In this document: positions 50,783 through 58,759 of the stretch, one piece after another
How the letters are laid out: every line of letters starts with the position of its first letter
Numbering within the stretch: the first letter of the stretch is position 1
Source: JBKQHQ01 sp052148715
GTDB lineage: Bacteria > Pseudomonadota > Alphaproteobacteria > Rhizobiales > Xanthobacteraceae
DNA length: 61,193 nucleotides
NCBI GenBank assembly: GCA_052148715.1
Contig: JBKQHQ010000085.1
Coordinates: forward strand, 1-61,193
Direction: 5' to 3'
Made by a program: the position numbers and the translations under genes
Notes under the pieces: generated by a model
What the model was told of the DNA's origin: nothing
Seen by the model: the letters and a program-made list of their open reading frames with translations, nothing else
The model's database searches: none

Positions 50783-52051
50783 ATGTCGAGCTTTCTCGCC
50801 AATATCTTCAATGCCGATACGTTGTCGCCGCACGGCATCTGCTTGCTGTGGCGGCCGGAATTGATCTGGCTGCACATCGGGTCGGACGCTGTGATTGGAC
50901 TTGCCTATTTCTCGATCCCCCTGGCGCTGGGCGCCTTCGTTTCGAAGCGGACCGACATCCAATTCGGCTGGGTCTTTTGGGCCTTTGCACTCTTTATTCT
51001 GGGCTGCGGCGCGACCCACTTCTTTTCGATCTGGACACTGTTCGTGCCTGATTACGGCATGGAAGGTCTGGTCAAGGTTTTCACGGCGGTGGTCTCGCTC
51101 GCCACCGCAATCGGGTTGTGGCCGCTTTTGCCCAAGGCGCTTGCGGTGCCGTCGCCCGAGCAGCTGCGGTGCGCAAATGAAGCGCTGCGCGCCGGTATCG
51201 CCGAGCGCGACCAGGCGCTTCACGCCCTGCAGCTGGAAAAAGACGAGCGGCTGCGGACCGAGGAGATGCTGCGGCAATCGCAGAAGCTCGAGGCGATCGG
51301 ACAGCTCACCGCCGGGATTGCCCACGACTTCAACAATCTTCTCACGGTGATCATGGGCAACCTCGATCGCGCCAAGCGTCGGTTTGCTGATGCGGCCGAG
51401 GTCAAATGGGCGATGGACAACGCAGCGCTCGGGGCGGAGCGCGCCGCGATCTTGACGCAGCGCCTCCTGGCCTTCGGCCGGCGGCAGCCGCTCGACCCGC
51501 GCAAGACCGACATCAACGAACTCGTGGAGCACAGCGCCGACACCTTCGAGCGGACACTGGGTGGGAACATCAAGGTGGAAATGCAGTTGGCGTCGGATCT
51601 GTGGGCGACGCGCGTCGATGCATGCGAGCTGGAAAATGCCTTGTTGAACCTCGCCATTAACGCGCGCGACGCCATGCCGGGGGGCGGCCGCATCACGCTG
51701 TCGACGCGCAATGTGAACGCAGAGGAGGCGGGCGCGCTGGCGCCCGGCCTGTCCGGTGCCTTCGTCGAGGTCAGCGTTGCCGATGCGGGCGCCGGCATGA
51801 CGCCGGAGGTGTTGCATCGCGCCTTCGAGCCGTTTTTCACCACCAAGGCGCCGGGCGAGAGCTCAGGCCTCGGCCTGAGCCAGGTCTATGGCTTTACCAA
51901 GCAATCGCGCGGCACGGTCGCCATCGACAGCGCGCCGGGGCGCGGGACGAGGGTGCGCCTCTACTTGCCGAAATGGGACGAGCCAAGTGCTGCCGAGCAA
52001 CCAATTGCGGATACCGGCGGCGGGGCAATCAAGCAGGCTTTCGCCACATGA
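50783..52051 (+). CDS. Sensor histidine kinase with an ethylene-receptor-type (ETR1-like) copper-binding membrane domain
   Basis: 422 residues. Three helices (about 28-50, 62-86, 96-118) form the sensor. Its residues match plant ETR1 at a constant offset of ten: Asp35, Tyr42, Ile45, Pro46, Ile72, Cys75 and His79 correspond to ETR1 Asp25, Tyr32, Ile35, Pro36, Ile62, Cys65 and His69. The strings AYFSIPL and CGATH are shared. A short coiled coil (about 125-170) leads to the phosphoacceptor His181 in GIAHDFNNLLTVI, then the N box NLAINARDAMPGGG, AFEPFFTTKAPGESSGLGL and a C-terminal ATPase lid. There is no GAF domain or fused receiver. The stop overlaps the start of a receiver gene by 4 nt. Predicted to bind Cu(I) and ethylene or a related olefin. 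Confidence 0.9.
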   Translation: MSSFLANIFNADTLSPHGICLLWRPELIWLHIGSDAVIGLAYFSIPLALGAFVSKRTDIQFGWVFWAFALFILGCGATHFFSIWTLFVPDYGMEGLVKVFTAVVSLATAIGLWPLLPKALAVPSPEQLRCANEALRAGIAERDQALHALQLEKDERLRTEEMLRQSQKLEAIGQLTAGIAHDFNNLLTVIMGNLDRAKRRFADAAEVKWAMDNAALGAERAAILTQRLLAFGRRQPLDPRKTDINELVEHSADTFERTLGGNIKVEMQLASDLWATRVDACELENALLNLAINARDAMPGGGRITLSTRNVNAEEAGALAPGLSGAFVEVSVADAGAGMTPEVLHRAFEPFFTTKAPGESSGLGLSQVYGFTKQSRGTVAIDSAPGRGTRVRLYLPKWDEPSAAEQPIADTGGGAIKQAFAT

Positions 52052-52458
52052 GCGCGAAGACCGCACGCGCCTGCAACATTCTTGTCGTCGAGGACGAAGC
52101 GATGTTGCGCGAGATGATCGTGGAAGAGCTGGCCGATGCCGGCTTCAAGGTGCTCGAGGCCGAGTCCGGCGAGGCCGCCTTGGCATTGCTCGATGGTGGT
52201 TCGTCGATCGAGGTTCTGTTCACGGACATTCGGCTCGCGGGCCTCCTCGACGGCTGGGAGCTCGCGCGCCGAGCCCGCGCGGTGATTCCGGAGCTCCATG
52301 TCATCTACGCCAGCGGCTACACGGTCGACCGCACCGGACAAGTGCCCGACTCGACCTACATCAAGAAGCCCTATCTGCCCTCCGCCATCATTGATGAGAT
52401 CAATCGGCGTCTGTCCGGTGCGGTCGGGGAGGCGTCGGCGGCGCGCGGGCAAAAGTGA
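52048..52458 (+). CDS. Single-domain response regulator
   Basis: 136-residue receiver with no output domain. ILVVEDEAML supplies the acidic pair, Asp60 in LFTDIRLAG is the phosphoacceptor, YASGYT the Thr/Ser position, and TYIKKPYLP the conserved Lys. The FTDIRL variant and the DGWELARRAR segment are typical of receivers paired with hybrid-type kinases containing AHDFNN. The ATG lies inside the kinase stop region (ATGA), so this is its cognate partner. With no DNA-binding domain the signal must pass to another protein or onward through a phosphotransfer chain. Confidence 0.92.
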   Translation: MSAKTARACNILVVEDEAMLREMIVEELADAGFKVLEAESGEAALALLDGGSSIEVLFTDIRLAGLLDGWELARRARAVIPELHVIYASGYTVDRTGQVPDSTYIKKPYLPSAIIDEINRRLSGAVGEASAARGQK

Positions 52459-52470
52459 TCGGCACGCGAT

Positions 52471-52911
52471 TCACCGCTTCGCCGCAAAGAAGGCACGCAG
52501 CAGCGCTGCCGCTTCGGTCGCGGCGATCCCGTTGAAGATCTCCGGCCGGTGGTGGCAGGTGGGGGAGGCGAAGTAGCGCACGCCGCTTTCGACCGCGCCG
52601 CCCTTCGGATCGGCGGCGCCGTAATAGAGCCGGCGAACCCGGGCAAACGCCGCGGCGGCCGCGCACATGGGGCAGGGCTCGAGGGTTACGTAAAGATCGC
52701 AATCGACGAGGCGCTCGGAACCGAGCAGCGCGGCGGCCTGGCGGATCGCCAGCATCTCGGCATGCGCGGTCGGATCGCGGTCGCGCACCGTGCGATTGCC
52801 GGCGCGCGCGAGGATGGCGCCGTCGCGCACGATGACGCAGCCGATCGGCACTTCGCCCGCCGCCGCGGCGTCGCGGGCTGCGTCGAGCGCCAAATCCATG
52901 AACGACCGCAT
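52471..52911 (-). CDS. tadA: tRNA adenosine(34) deaminase-type nucleoside deaminase
   Basis: 146 residues from the ATG at 52911. Zinc-dependent deaminase with His50 and the proton-shuttling Glu52 in HAEML and zinc ligands Cys80 and Cys83 in LEPCPMCAAA. GEVPIGCVIV and YGAADPKGGAVES are typical of TadA, which converts A34 of tRNA-Arg(ACG) to inosine. The C-terminal FASPTCHHRPEIFNGI matches the TadA tail. The frame is open for 132 codons more upstream, but those lie antisense to the divergent pseudouridine synthase gene and are not homologous. Divergent from that gene. Confidence 0.93.
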   Translation of the reverse strand: MRSFMDLALDAARDAAAAGEVPIGCVIVRDGAILARAGNRTVRDRDPTAHAEMLAIRQAAALLGSERLVDCDLYVTLEPCPMCAAAAAFARVRRLYYGAADPKGGAVESGVRYFASPTCHHRPEIFNGIAATEAAALLRAFFAAKR

Positions 52912-53050
52912 CGCTCGTCTTGCCGTCTGAACTCTGTTATCAGCCGCTATCTTATGTGACGCATGTTCTTGTCGGCAAACCGGTGGCCACCCTCGGGTCG
53001 TGGCCCGAGGGCAAGCTTTGCCGGAACATGCGCTAACGGCGGCGAGCAGC

Positions 53051-54361
53051 ATGGACCACGAGCGCACCGACGGGCAAGAAAGCGAGGGCGGGGGCGCGCT
53101 TGGCGTGACGCCGGCGCGGCCGCACACCGAGCCGCCGGCGCCGAAGGCCGGCGAGCGCGTCGCCAAGGTCATCGCCCGGGCCGGGTTGTGCTCACGGCGC
53201 GAGGCGGAGGCCTGGATTAGCCAAGGCCGCGTCGCGCTGAACGGCACGGCCATCAGCTCTCCGGCCGTCAATGTCAGGGACGACGACACGGTGACCGTCG
53301 ACGGCAAGCCGCTGCCGGCCCGCGAGCGGACGCGGCTGTTTCTTTATCACAAGCCGTCCGGTCTCGTGACCACCAATGCCGATCCTGAAGGGCGTCCGAC
53401 CATTTTTGGCGCGTTGCCGCAAAACCTCCCGCGCCTGATCAGCGTCGGCAGGCTCGACCTCAACACCGAAGGATTGCTGCTGCTCACCAACGACGGCGGG
53501 CTCGCGCGGGTGCTCGAGCTGCCGCAGACCGGATGGCTGCGCCGCTACCGGGTGCGCGCGCACGGCCGCGTCACGCAAGCGCAGCTCGATGCGCTGCGTG
53601 CGGGCATCGAGCTCGACGGCATCCGCTACGGTGCGATCGCAGCGAGCATCGATCGCGAGCAGGGCGCCAATGTGTGGCTGACGTTTGCGATCCGCGAGGG
53701 GAAGAACCGCGAGGTACGCAACGTGCTCGAGCACCTCGGCCTGCAGGTCAATCGCCTGATCCGCGTGTCGTTCGGCCCGTTTCAGCTCGGCGATCTGCCG
53801 GAGGGCGGCCTCGAGGAAGTGAAGACGCGGCATTTGCGCGAGCAGCTCGGCTCGCGCATCGCCGATGAGGCGGGGGCAGAATTCTCCGCGCCGGTGTTGG
53901 CGCGCGACGCCGAGGAGGAGCCGCGGCGCGCCCCGACCCGGTCCGCTCGCGAGCCGCGCGTCGAGCGGTCGCAACGTGGACCAAAGACGCGGAGGCGAGG
54001 TGAGGATCGCGAGCGCTCGACACACGAGCGCAAGGGACGCTCGTTCGGCAAGGCGCCGCAGAAGGAGCAGAAGCCGCGTAAAAAGTCGCCGCCAGGTCAT
54101 GCTTGGCGCGAGGCCGACACCGCGCCGAAGACCAAATTTCACGGGTCGCGCCGACAAGCGCCCAGCGAGGCGCCGGCGCGCAATGCCGCGAAAAAGCGCT
54201 CCGGCATGGTGCATGACCGCAAGGGCCGTCACGTGCTGGTCGAACGGATCGCCGCCGAGGAGGTAACGCGACGCGAGGAGCGAAAGCCGGCACGGCGCCC
54301 GCCGCCGCGCGACCGCTCACGCAAGACCGGAGCGCGGCCGTCGCGGCCCAAGCCACGCTGA
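53051..54361 (+). CDS. Pseudouridine synthase (RluB/RsuA type) with a long basic C-terminal extension
   Basis: 436 residues. An S4 RNA-binding domain (about 35-80, RVAKVIARAGLCSRREAEAW) precedes the RsuA-like catalytic domain with Asp136 in VGRLDLNTEGLLLLTNDG and GKNREVRNVLEHLGLQVNRL. RluB modifies U2605 of 23S rRNA, and the RLIRVSFGPF segment fits RluB. After about residue 285 comes a ~150-residue Arg/Lys/Glu/Pro-rich, presumably disordered, tail with repeated basic clusters. Such tails occur in related bacteria as I recall, but its function is unknown; rRNA or precursor binding is plausible. The stop overlaps the rsmD start (ATGA). Confidence 0.9.
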   Translation: MDHERTDGQESEGGGALGVTPARPHTEPPAPKAGERVAKVIARAGLCSRREAEAWISQGRVALNGTAISSPAVNVRDDDTVTVDGKPLPARERTRLFLYHKPSGLVTTNADPEGRPTIFGALPQNLPRLISVGRLDLNTEGLLLLTNDGGLARVLELPQTGWLRRYRVRAHGRVTQAQLDALRAGIELDGIRYGAIAASIDREQGANVWLTFAIREGKNREVRNVLEHLGLQVNRLIRVSFGPFQLGDLPEGGLEEVKTRHLREQLGSRIADEAGAEFSAPVLARDAEEEPRRAPTRSAREPRVERSQRGPKTRRRGEDRERSTHERKGRSFGKAPQKEQKPRKKSPPGHAWREADTAPKTKFHGSRRQAPSEAPARNAAKKRSGMVHDRKGRHVLVERIAAEEVTRREERKPARRPPPRDRSRKTGARPSRPKPR

Positions 54362-54918
54362 TGCGCGTTGTCGGTGGACGGTTGCGCGGGCGGACGCTGC
54401 AGGCTCCGAAGTCGACGAGCGTCCGCCCCACCGCCGATCGGCTGCGCGAATCTTTGTTCAATATTCTCACGCACGCCTACGGCGACCCGCTCACCGGCGC
54501 CCGCGTCCTCGATCTGTTTGCCGGCACCGGCGCGCTCGGGATCGAGGCGCTGTCGCGCGGCGCGGCCTTGGCGCTGTTCGTCGATCAGGGCGTCGAGGCG
54601 CGCGCGTTACTGCGCGCGAACGTGGAGGCCCTTGGGCTTGGCGGCGTCACCCGCATCTTCCGCCGCGATGCCACGAAGCTTGGACCCGCGCATCCGCTGC
54701 CGCCGTTCTCGCTCGTCTTCCTCGACCCGCCCTACGGCAAAGGATTGGCCGAGCAGGCGCTGACCTCGGCGCGGGCCGGCGCCTGGCTCGCGGGCGACGC
54801 GTTGATCGTGGTCGAGGAAGCGACTGATGCGCGCTTTGCCGCGCCCGAGGGTTTCGACGAGCTCGACCGCCGTGCCTACGACGACAGCGAGCTGACTTTC
54901 TTGCGGGCGAGAGTGTGA
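54361..54918 (+). CDS. rsmD: 16S rRNA (guanine(966)-N(2))-methyltransferase
   Basis: 185 residues. The standard opening MRVVGGRLRGRTLQAPKS and VRPTADRLRESLFNIL precede the SAM-binding motif DLFAGTGALGIE (51-62) and the catalytic motif DPPY (122-125). RsmD methylates G966 of 16S rRNA in the 30S head. The ATG overlaps the stop codon of the pseudouridine synthase gene by 1 nt, so the two RNA-modification genes form an operon. A 9-bp hairpin overlaps its last codons. Confidence 0.95.
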   Translation: MRVVGGRLRGRTLQAPKSTSVRPTADRLRESLFNILTHAYGDPLTGARVLDLFAGTGALGIEALSRGAALALFVDQGVEARALLRANVEALGLGGVTRIFRRDATKLGPAHPLPPFSLVFLDPPYGKGLAEQALTSARAGAWLAGDALIVVEEATDARFAAPEGFDELDRRAYDDSELTFLRARV

Positions 54919-54940
54919 CTCGCCCGCATCATCGTTCTTT
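54903..54940 (+). terminator. Hairpin at the end of rsmD
   Basis: A 9-bp perfect stem, GCGGGCGAG (54903-54911) with CTCGCCCGC (54919-54927), whose 7-nt loop contains the rsmD stop codon. It is followed by a moderately T-rich ATCATCGTTCTTT. A plausible intrinsic terminator for the pseudouridine synthase-rsmD operon. Confidence 0.6.
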
Positions 54941-54972
54941 CCCGGAACCGGGAACGGAACGCCGTGCACGGG

Positions 54973-55027
54973 CAAGCATCAAGCAAGCATCAAGCATGCA
55001 CCAAGCAAGCATCAATCAAGCATCAAT
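54973..55027. repeat. Five tandem 11-bp repeats, CAAGCATCAAG
   Basis: Units are CAAGCATCAAG twice, CATGCACCAAG, then CAAGCATCAAT twice. The last unit contains the complement of the stop codon (55023-55025) of the TctC-type gene, so the array begins exactly at its 3' end. Copy number may vary between strains. Confidence 0.85.
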
Positions 55028-55997
55028 CGGTGCTCACGCCGCTCGCTTTGATCGGCGTTGCCCATTTATCGATTTCGCTATGCACGAATGTCGCGAGATA
55101 GTCCGAACTGCGGCGATCGGGCGCGACCAGGACGGCCCCTAAGCTCTCGAGCCGATCCTTGACCGCGGGAGAGTCCATCGCTTGCACCGTCGCATCGTGC
55201 AGCTTCTTGACGATGGCGGCCGGCGTATGCTTGGGCAGGAAGAATGCGTTCCAGGTGTAGGCTTCGACGTTGAGCCCCTGCTCAGTGGCGGTTGCCAAGT
55301 TCGGCAGCACGGGTGATCGCTGCTTTGTCAGGATCGCGAGCGCCCGCACGGTGCCGCCGTCGATCTGCGGCTTGGCCGTGGAAATGATCTCGCACAGATA
55401 ATCGATGCGGCCGCCCTGCAGATCCTGCATCGCCGGCCCGGTGCCGCGATAGGGCACGTGCGTCACGTTAATGCCGATCGCGGCGTTGAGCACCACGCAG
55501 CCGAGATGAGTGGCCGAGCCCGCGCCGGCGGAGCCGAACGTCATCTTGTCGTGATTGGCCTTGGTATAGGCGATGAAGTCCTGAAAGCTGTTCACAGGCA
55601 GATCCTTGCGCACCAGCAAGGCGATCGGCACCTCGGCAATCAGGACGACGGGAGCAAAATCGGTCTCGGCACTGTAGAGCGGCTTCTTGTAGAGCGTCTG
55701 GTTCTGGGCGTGGGTGCCGACCGTGCCGAGCACGAAGGTGTAACCGTCGGGGTCGGCCTGCGCGACGCGCGCCGAGCCGGTCATGCCTCCGGCGCCGCCG
55801 ACATTCTCCACCACCACCTGCTGGCCAAGGATCTCGCTCACGCGCTGCGCCATAACCCGGCCAAGCACGTCGGTCGGTCCGCCGGCCGCGAACGGGATGA
55901 TCATGGTGACGGGGCGCGTCGGCCAATCCTGGGCGCCGGCGGTCCCGGACAGAGCCAGCAGTCCGGCGAGCGCGGCGGCGCAGCGGGTCTTCGGCAT
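55023..55997 (-). CDS. Tripartite tricarboxylate transporter substrate-binding protein (TctC/Bug family)
   Basis: Periplasmic binding protein of 324 residues from the ATG at 55997 (GGGAGA upstream). The signal peptide is AAALAGLLALSGTAGAQ. The Bug fold shows in WPTRPVTMIIPFAAGGPTDV, QVVVENVGGAGGMTGSARVA, ADPDGYTFVLGTVGTHAQN and VTHVPYRGTGPAMQDLQGG. The TctA and TctB membrane subunits are not adjacent, as is usual for the large sets of solitary Bug proteins in such genomes; it may share a transporter or act in sensing. Ligand is likely a carboxylate or aromatic acid, unknown. It sits between rsmD and mutL, two otherwise core neighbours. Confidence 0.92.
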   Translation of the reverse strand: MPKTRCAAALAGLLALSGTAGAQDWPTRPVTMIIPFAAGGPTDVLGRVMAQRVSEILGQQVVVENVGGAGGMTGSARVAQADPDGYTFVLGTVGTHAQNQTLYKKPLYSAETDFAPVVLIAEVPIALLVRKDLPVNSFQDFIAYTKANHDKMTFGSAGAGSATHLGCVVLNAAIGINVTHVPYRGTGPAMQDLQGGRIDYLCEIISTAKPQIDGGTVRALAILTKQRSPVLPNLATATEQGLNVEAYTWNAFFLPKHTPAAIVKKLHDATVQAMDSPAVKDRLESLGAVLVAPDRRSSDYLATFVHSEIDKWATPIKASGVSTD

Positions 55998-56112
55998 CGC
56001 ATTTCTCCCGTAAGTCTTTGTTTCGTTTGTCTTGACAGGACGTTTGGCCGCTCCCGGCGCGCCGGTCAAGTGCCGCTCGGCCTGCCCACCGGCCGCGTGC
56101 GAGCGTACCGGT

Positions 56113-56198
56113 TGTCATTGCGAGCGAAGCGAAGCAATCTCGTCACGCATCGCCTGCCTCGCGGGATTGCTTCGGCGCAAGCGCGCCGCGCAATGACA
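56113..56198. repeat. Palindromic repeat, same family as 27398-27541
   Basis: The ends TGTCATTGCG (56113-56122) and CGCAATGACA (56189-56198) are inverted repeats, with GAAGCAATC and GATTGCTTC pairing inside. The right end stops 3 bp before the mutL stop codon. It may act as a transcription end for mutL. Confidence 0.75.
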
Positions 56199-56200
56199 GC

Positions 56201-58033
56201 CTAGCGCCGGCCGAACAGGCGGTCGATGTCGGAGAGCTTGAGCTCCACGTAGGTCGGCCGGCCATGGTTGCATTGGCCGGAATTCGGCGTCGCCTCCATC
56301 TCGCGTAGGAGCGCATTCATCTCTTCCGGTCGCAATCGGCGCCCGGCGCGGACCGAGCCATGGCAGGCCATGGTGGCGGCGACATGCATCAGCTTGCGCT
56401 CGAGCGGCAAGCTGTCGTCCCACTCGGCCATGTGCTCGGCGAGGTCGCGCACCAGCGCGTTCGCGTCGATCTCGCCGAGAAGGGCAGGGGTCTCGCGCAC
56501 GGCGACCGCGCCCGGGCCGAACGGCTCGAGCACAAGCCCGAAGCGGGCCAGCGCGTCGGCGCGTGCGCCGAGCCGGTCGACCGCGGCCTCGTCGAGCTCG
56601 ACGATCTCCGGGATCAACAGGATTTGCCGGGCGACGCCTTGGCGCTCCAAGGCCGCTTTGAGGCGCTCGTAGACCAGCCGCTCATGCGCCGCGTGGGCAT
56701 CGACAATGACGAGCCCGTCGCGCGTCTGCGCGACGATGTAGGTCTCGTGCACCTGAGCGCGGGCGGCACCGAGCGGCCGGTCGAGGAAATCGGGCGCCGA
56801 CTCGACGGCTGCCGGGCGCGTGTCGGCTGCCGGCAGGCCCACGTCGAAGGCGGCTTGAGCGGCCTCGGCAAAGCCTGGTTGGGTCAAGGCCGCCATGGCG
56901 CCGCTTGCGGGCGTGTGCATCGCGTGGTCCAGCGGGGGGCGGGCCGGAGAGTGCCGCCAATCCCATGCGCCGGCGCGCTGCGGGGTCGAACGAAGCGCGG
57001 CAAGCGTCGCGCTGCCGCCCGTCGTCGCCGCCCGCCGGCCTTCCCGCGTCAACGCCTCCTGCAGCGCGTGCACGATCAGCGCCCGCACCAGGCCGCTGTT
57101 GCGAAACCGCACCTCGCTCTTGGCCGGATGCACGTTGACGTCGACCTCGCGCGCATCGAGCGTGACGAATAAGGCGAGGAGCGGATGCCGGTCGCGCGGC
57201 AGATAGTCGGCATAGGCGCCGCGCACGGCGCCGACGAGGAGCTTATCGCGCACCGGGCGTCCGTTGACGAACAGATATTGGCCGAGCGCATTGGCGCGGG
57301 TCAGCGTCGGCAGCGCCGCGTAGCCCTCGACGTGGACGCCCTCGCGCTCCGCCACGACCTCGACCGCGTTGGCGCGGAACTCCGCCCCGAGCACGTCACC
57401 AAGCCGCGCGAGGCGTCCGGCGGCCCCAGGCAAGGCGGCGAGCCACGTGACCGGCGCGCGCTCTTCGCCGGCGAGGGTGAAGGCGACATCTGGCCGGCTC
57501 ATGGCGAGCCGTCGGACGATCTCACGGATCGCCTCGGCTTCGCTGCGGTCGGTCTTCAGGAATTTCAGCCGCGCCGGTGTTGCATAGAACAGATCGCGGA
57601 CCTCGACGCGCGTGCCCTCGCTCAACGCCGCCGGCTTGATCGGCGATTTCACGCCGGCGTCCACGTCGATCCCCCAGGCGTGCGGCTCCCTCGCATGCCG
57701 CGTGGTGATCGCAAGACGCGCCACGGCGCCGATCGAGGGCAGCGCCTCGCCGCGGAAGCCGAGGCTCTTGATCATCAACAGGTCGTCGTCGTCGAGCTTC
57801 GAGGTGGCGTGGCGCTCGACACAAAGCGCAAGGTCGGCGTGGGTCATGCCGGACCCGTCGTCGGTGACGCGGATCAGCCTGCGGCCGCCCGCGTCGGTCA
57901 TCACCTCGACGCGGCTGGCGCCTGCATCGATGGCGTTTTCAACGAGCTCCTTGACCACGCTCGCCGGGCGCTCGACCACCTCGCCGGCGGCGATGCGGTT
58001 GATGATGGCCTCGGTAAGCTGGCGAACCGGCAT
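56201..58033 (-). CDS. mutL: DNA mismatch repair protein MutL
   Basis: 610 residues from the ATG at 58033, giving MPVRQLTEAIINRIAAGEVV. The GHKL ATPase core is intact: ERPASVVKELVENAIDAGAS, DDGSGM, and GFRGEALPSIGAVARL. After a variable linker the C-terminal dimerisation domain has VDAHAAHERLVYERL, matching the endonuclease motif DxHAx2Ex4E with Ala in place of the common Gln, and the metal-site CNHGRPTYVEL. So it should be a nicking MutL, as expected in a bacterium without MutH. The frame stays open for ~200 codons upstream, but that part covers arfB in another frame and is not homologous. Confidence 0.96.
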   Translation of the reverse strand: MPVRQLTEAIINRIAAGEVVERPASVVKELVENAIDAGASRVEVMTDAGGRRLIRVTDDGSGMTHADLALCVERHATSKLDDDDLLMIKSLGFRGEALPSIGAVARLAITTRHAREPHAWGIDVDAGVKSPIKPAALSEGTRVEVRDLFYATPARLKFLKTDRSEAEAIREIVRRLAMSRPDVAFTLAGEERAPVTWLAALPGAAGRLARLGDVLGAEFRANAVEVVAEREGVHVEGYAALPTLTRANALGQYLFVNGRPVRDKLLVGAVRGAYADYLPRDRHPLLALFVTLDAREVDVNVHPAKSEVRFRNSGLVRALIVHALQEALTREGRRAATTGGSATLAALRSTPQRAGAWDWRHSPARPPLDHAMHTPASGAMAALTQPGFAEAAQAAFDVGLPAADTRPAAVESAPDFLDRPLGAARAQVHETYIVAQTRDGLVIVDAHAAHERLVYERLKAALERQGVARQILLIPEIVELDEAAVDRLGARADALARFGLVLEPFGPGAVAVRETPALLGEIDANALVRDLAEHMAEWDDSLPLERKLMHVAATMACHGSVRAGRRLRPEEMNALLREMEATPNSGQCNHGRPTYVELKLSDIDRLFGRR

Positions 58034-58215
58034 GAGCGCGTGTTTTTTCGTCCGAATGCTTTCTACTCGCGCAGCCGCCGCTTTGCGAGGCCCGGGAGGC
58101 AGTTTAACGCCTGCATGCTGCGGCAGGTTCATGGCGTTACAAACACACCGTCGCTCATGCGCAAAACGGTGAGAACAAGTCGCGAACAAACTTTTGTTGG
58201 ATTCGACCCAGCCCT

Positions 58216-58638
58216 CTATTCGTCGGCGGGCTTGGCCTGGCGTAGACCCTTGATGTCGGCGCGGCGCTTCTTTGTCTCCAAACGGCGACGGCGCGACGCG
58301 TAGGTCGGCTTGGTTGGCCGGCGCGGAACCGGAGCGATCGCCGCACGGCGAATGAGGTCGATCAGCCTCTCCAGCGCGTCCTGCCGGTTGCGCTCCTGGG
58401 TGCGATGGCGCTGGGCGGTGATGACCAGCACGCCCTCGCGGGTGAGGCGGCGGCCCGCCAGCCGTTCCAGCCGCTCGCGCACGGGAGCGGGCAGGTTCGG
58501 CGAATGCCGCACATCGAAGCGCAGCTGCACCGCGGTCGCGAGCTTGTTGACGTTCTGACCGCCCGGCCCCGACGCCCGAATGAAGCTTTCGCCGATCTCG
58601 CGCTCGTCGATGGCGATCGTATCGGTGACGGCGATCAT
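58216..58638 (-). CDS. arfB: Alternative ribosome-rescue factor / peptidyl-tRNA hydrolase ArfB
   Basis: 140 residues. Release-factor-like hydrolase with the catalytic GGQ at 26-28 (SGPGGQNVNKLATAV) and the basic C-terminal tail (SRRRRLETKKRRADIKGLRQ) that enters the empty mRNA channel of stalled ribosomes. Short length and lack of codon-recognition domain separate it from RF1/RF2. It frees stalled ribosomes, for instance when tmRNA is limiting. It lies on the same strand 183 bp upstream of mutL. Confidence 0.94.
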   Translation of the reverse strand: MIAVTDTIAIDEREIGESFIRASGPGGQNVNKLATAVQLRFDVRHSPNLPAPVRERLERLAGRRLTREGVLVITAQRHRTQERNRQDALERLIDLIRRAAIAPVPRRPTKPTYASRRRRLETKKRRADIKGLRQAKPADE

Positions 58639-58683
58639 CGGCGCCCGTAAACTGCAACTGAAATAAGACGCGGCATCAATAAC

Positions 58684-58727
58684 GATAGCGCCGTTTCCGC
58701 ATGCAGCGAAGCGGAAACGGCGCTATC
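58684..58727 (-). terminator. Perfect 17-bp hairpin after the M16 operon
   Basis: A 17-bp stem (58684-58700 with 58711-58727, beginning GATAGCGCCG) and a 10-nt loop lie 33 nt downstream of the stop of the second M16 gene. On the minus strand the stem is followed by GTTATTGATG, with few T residues, so terminator strength is uncertain. It separates the M16 operon from arfB. Confidence 0.65.
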
Positions 58728-58759
58728 GACGGCGCAAGGTTGCGCAGCTGTGCGGGCCT

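Noticed and set aside
58034..58657. 200-codon open extension upstream of mutL in the same frame
   Set aside because: Overlaps arfB in another frame and has no MutL homology; MPVRQL at 58033 is the normal MutL start.
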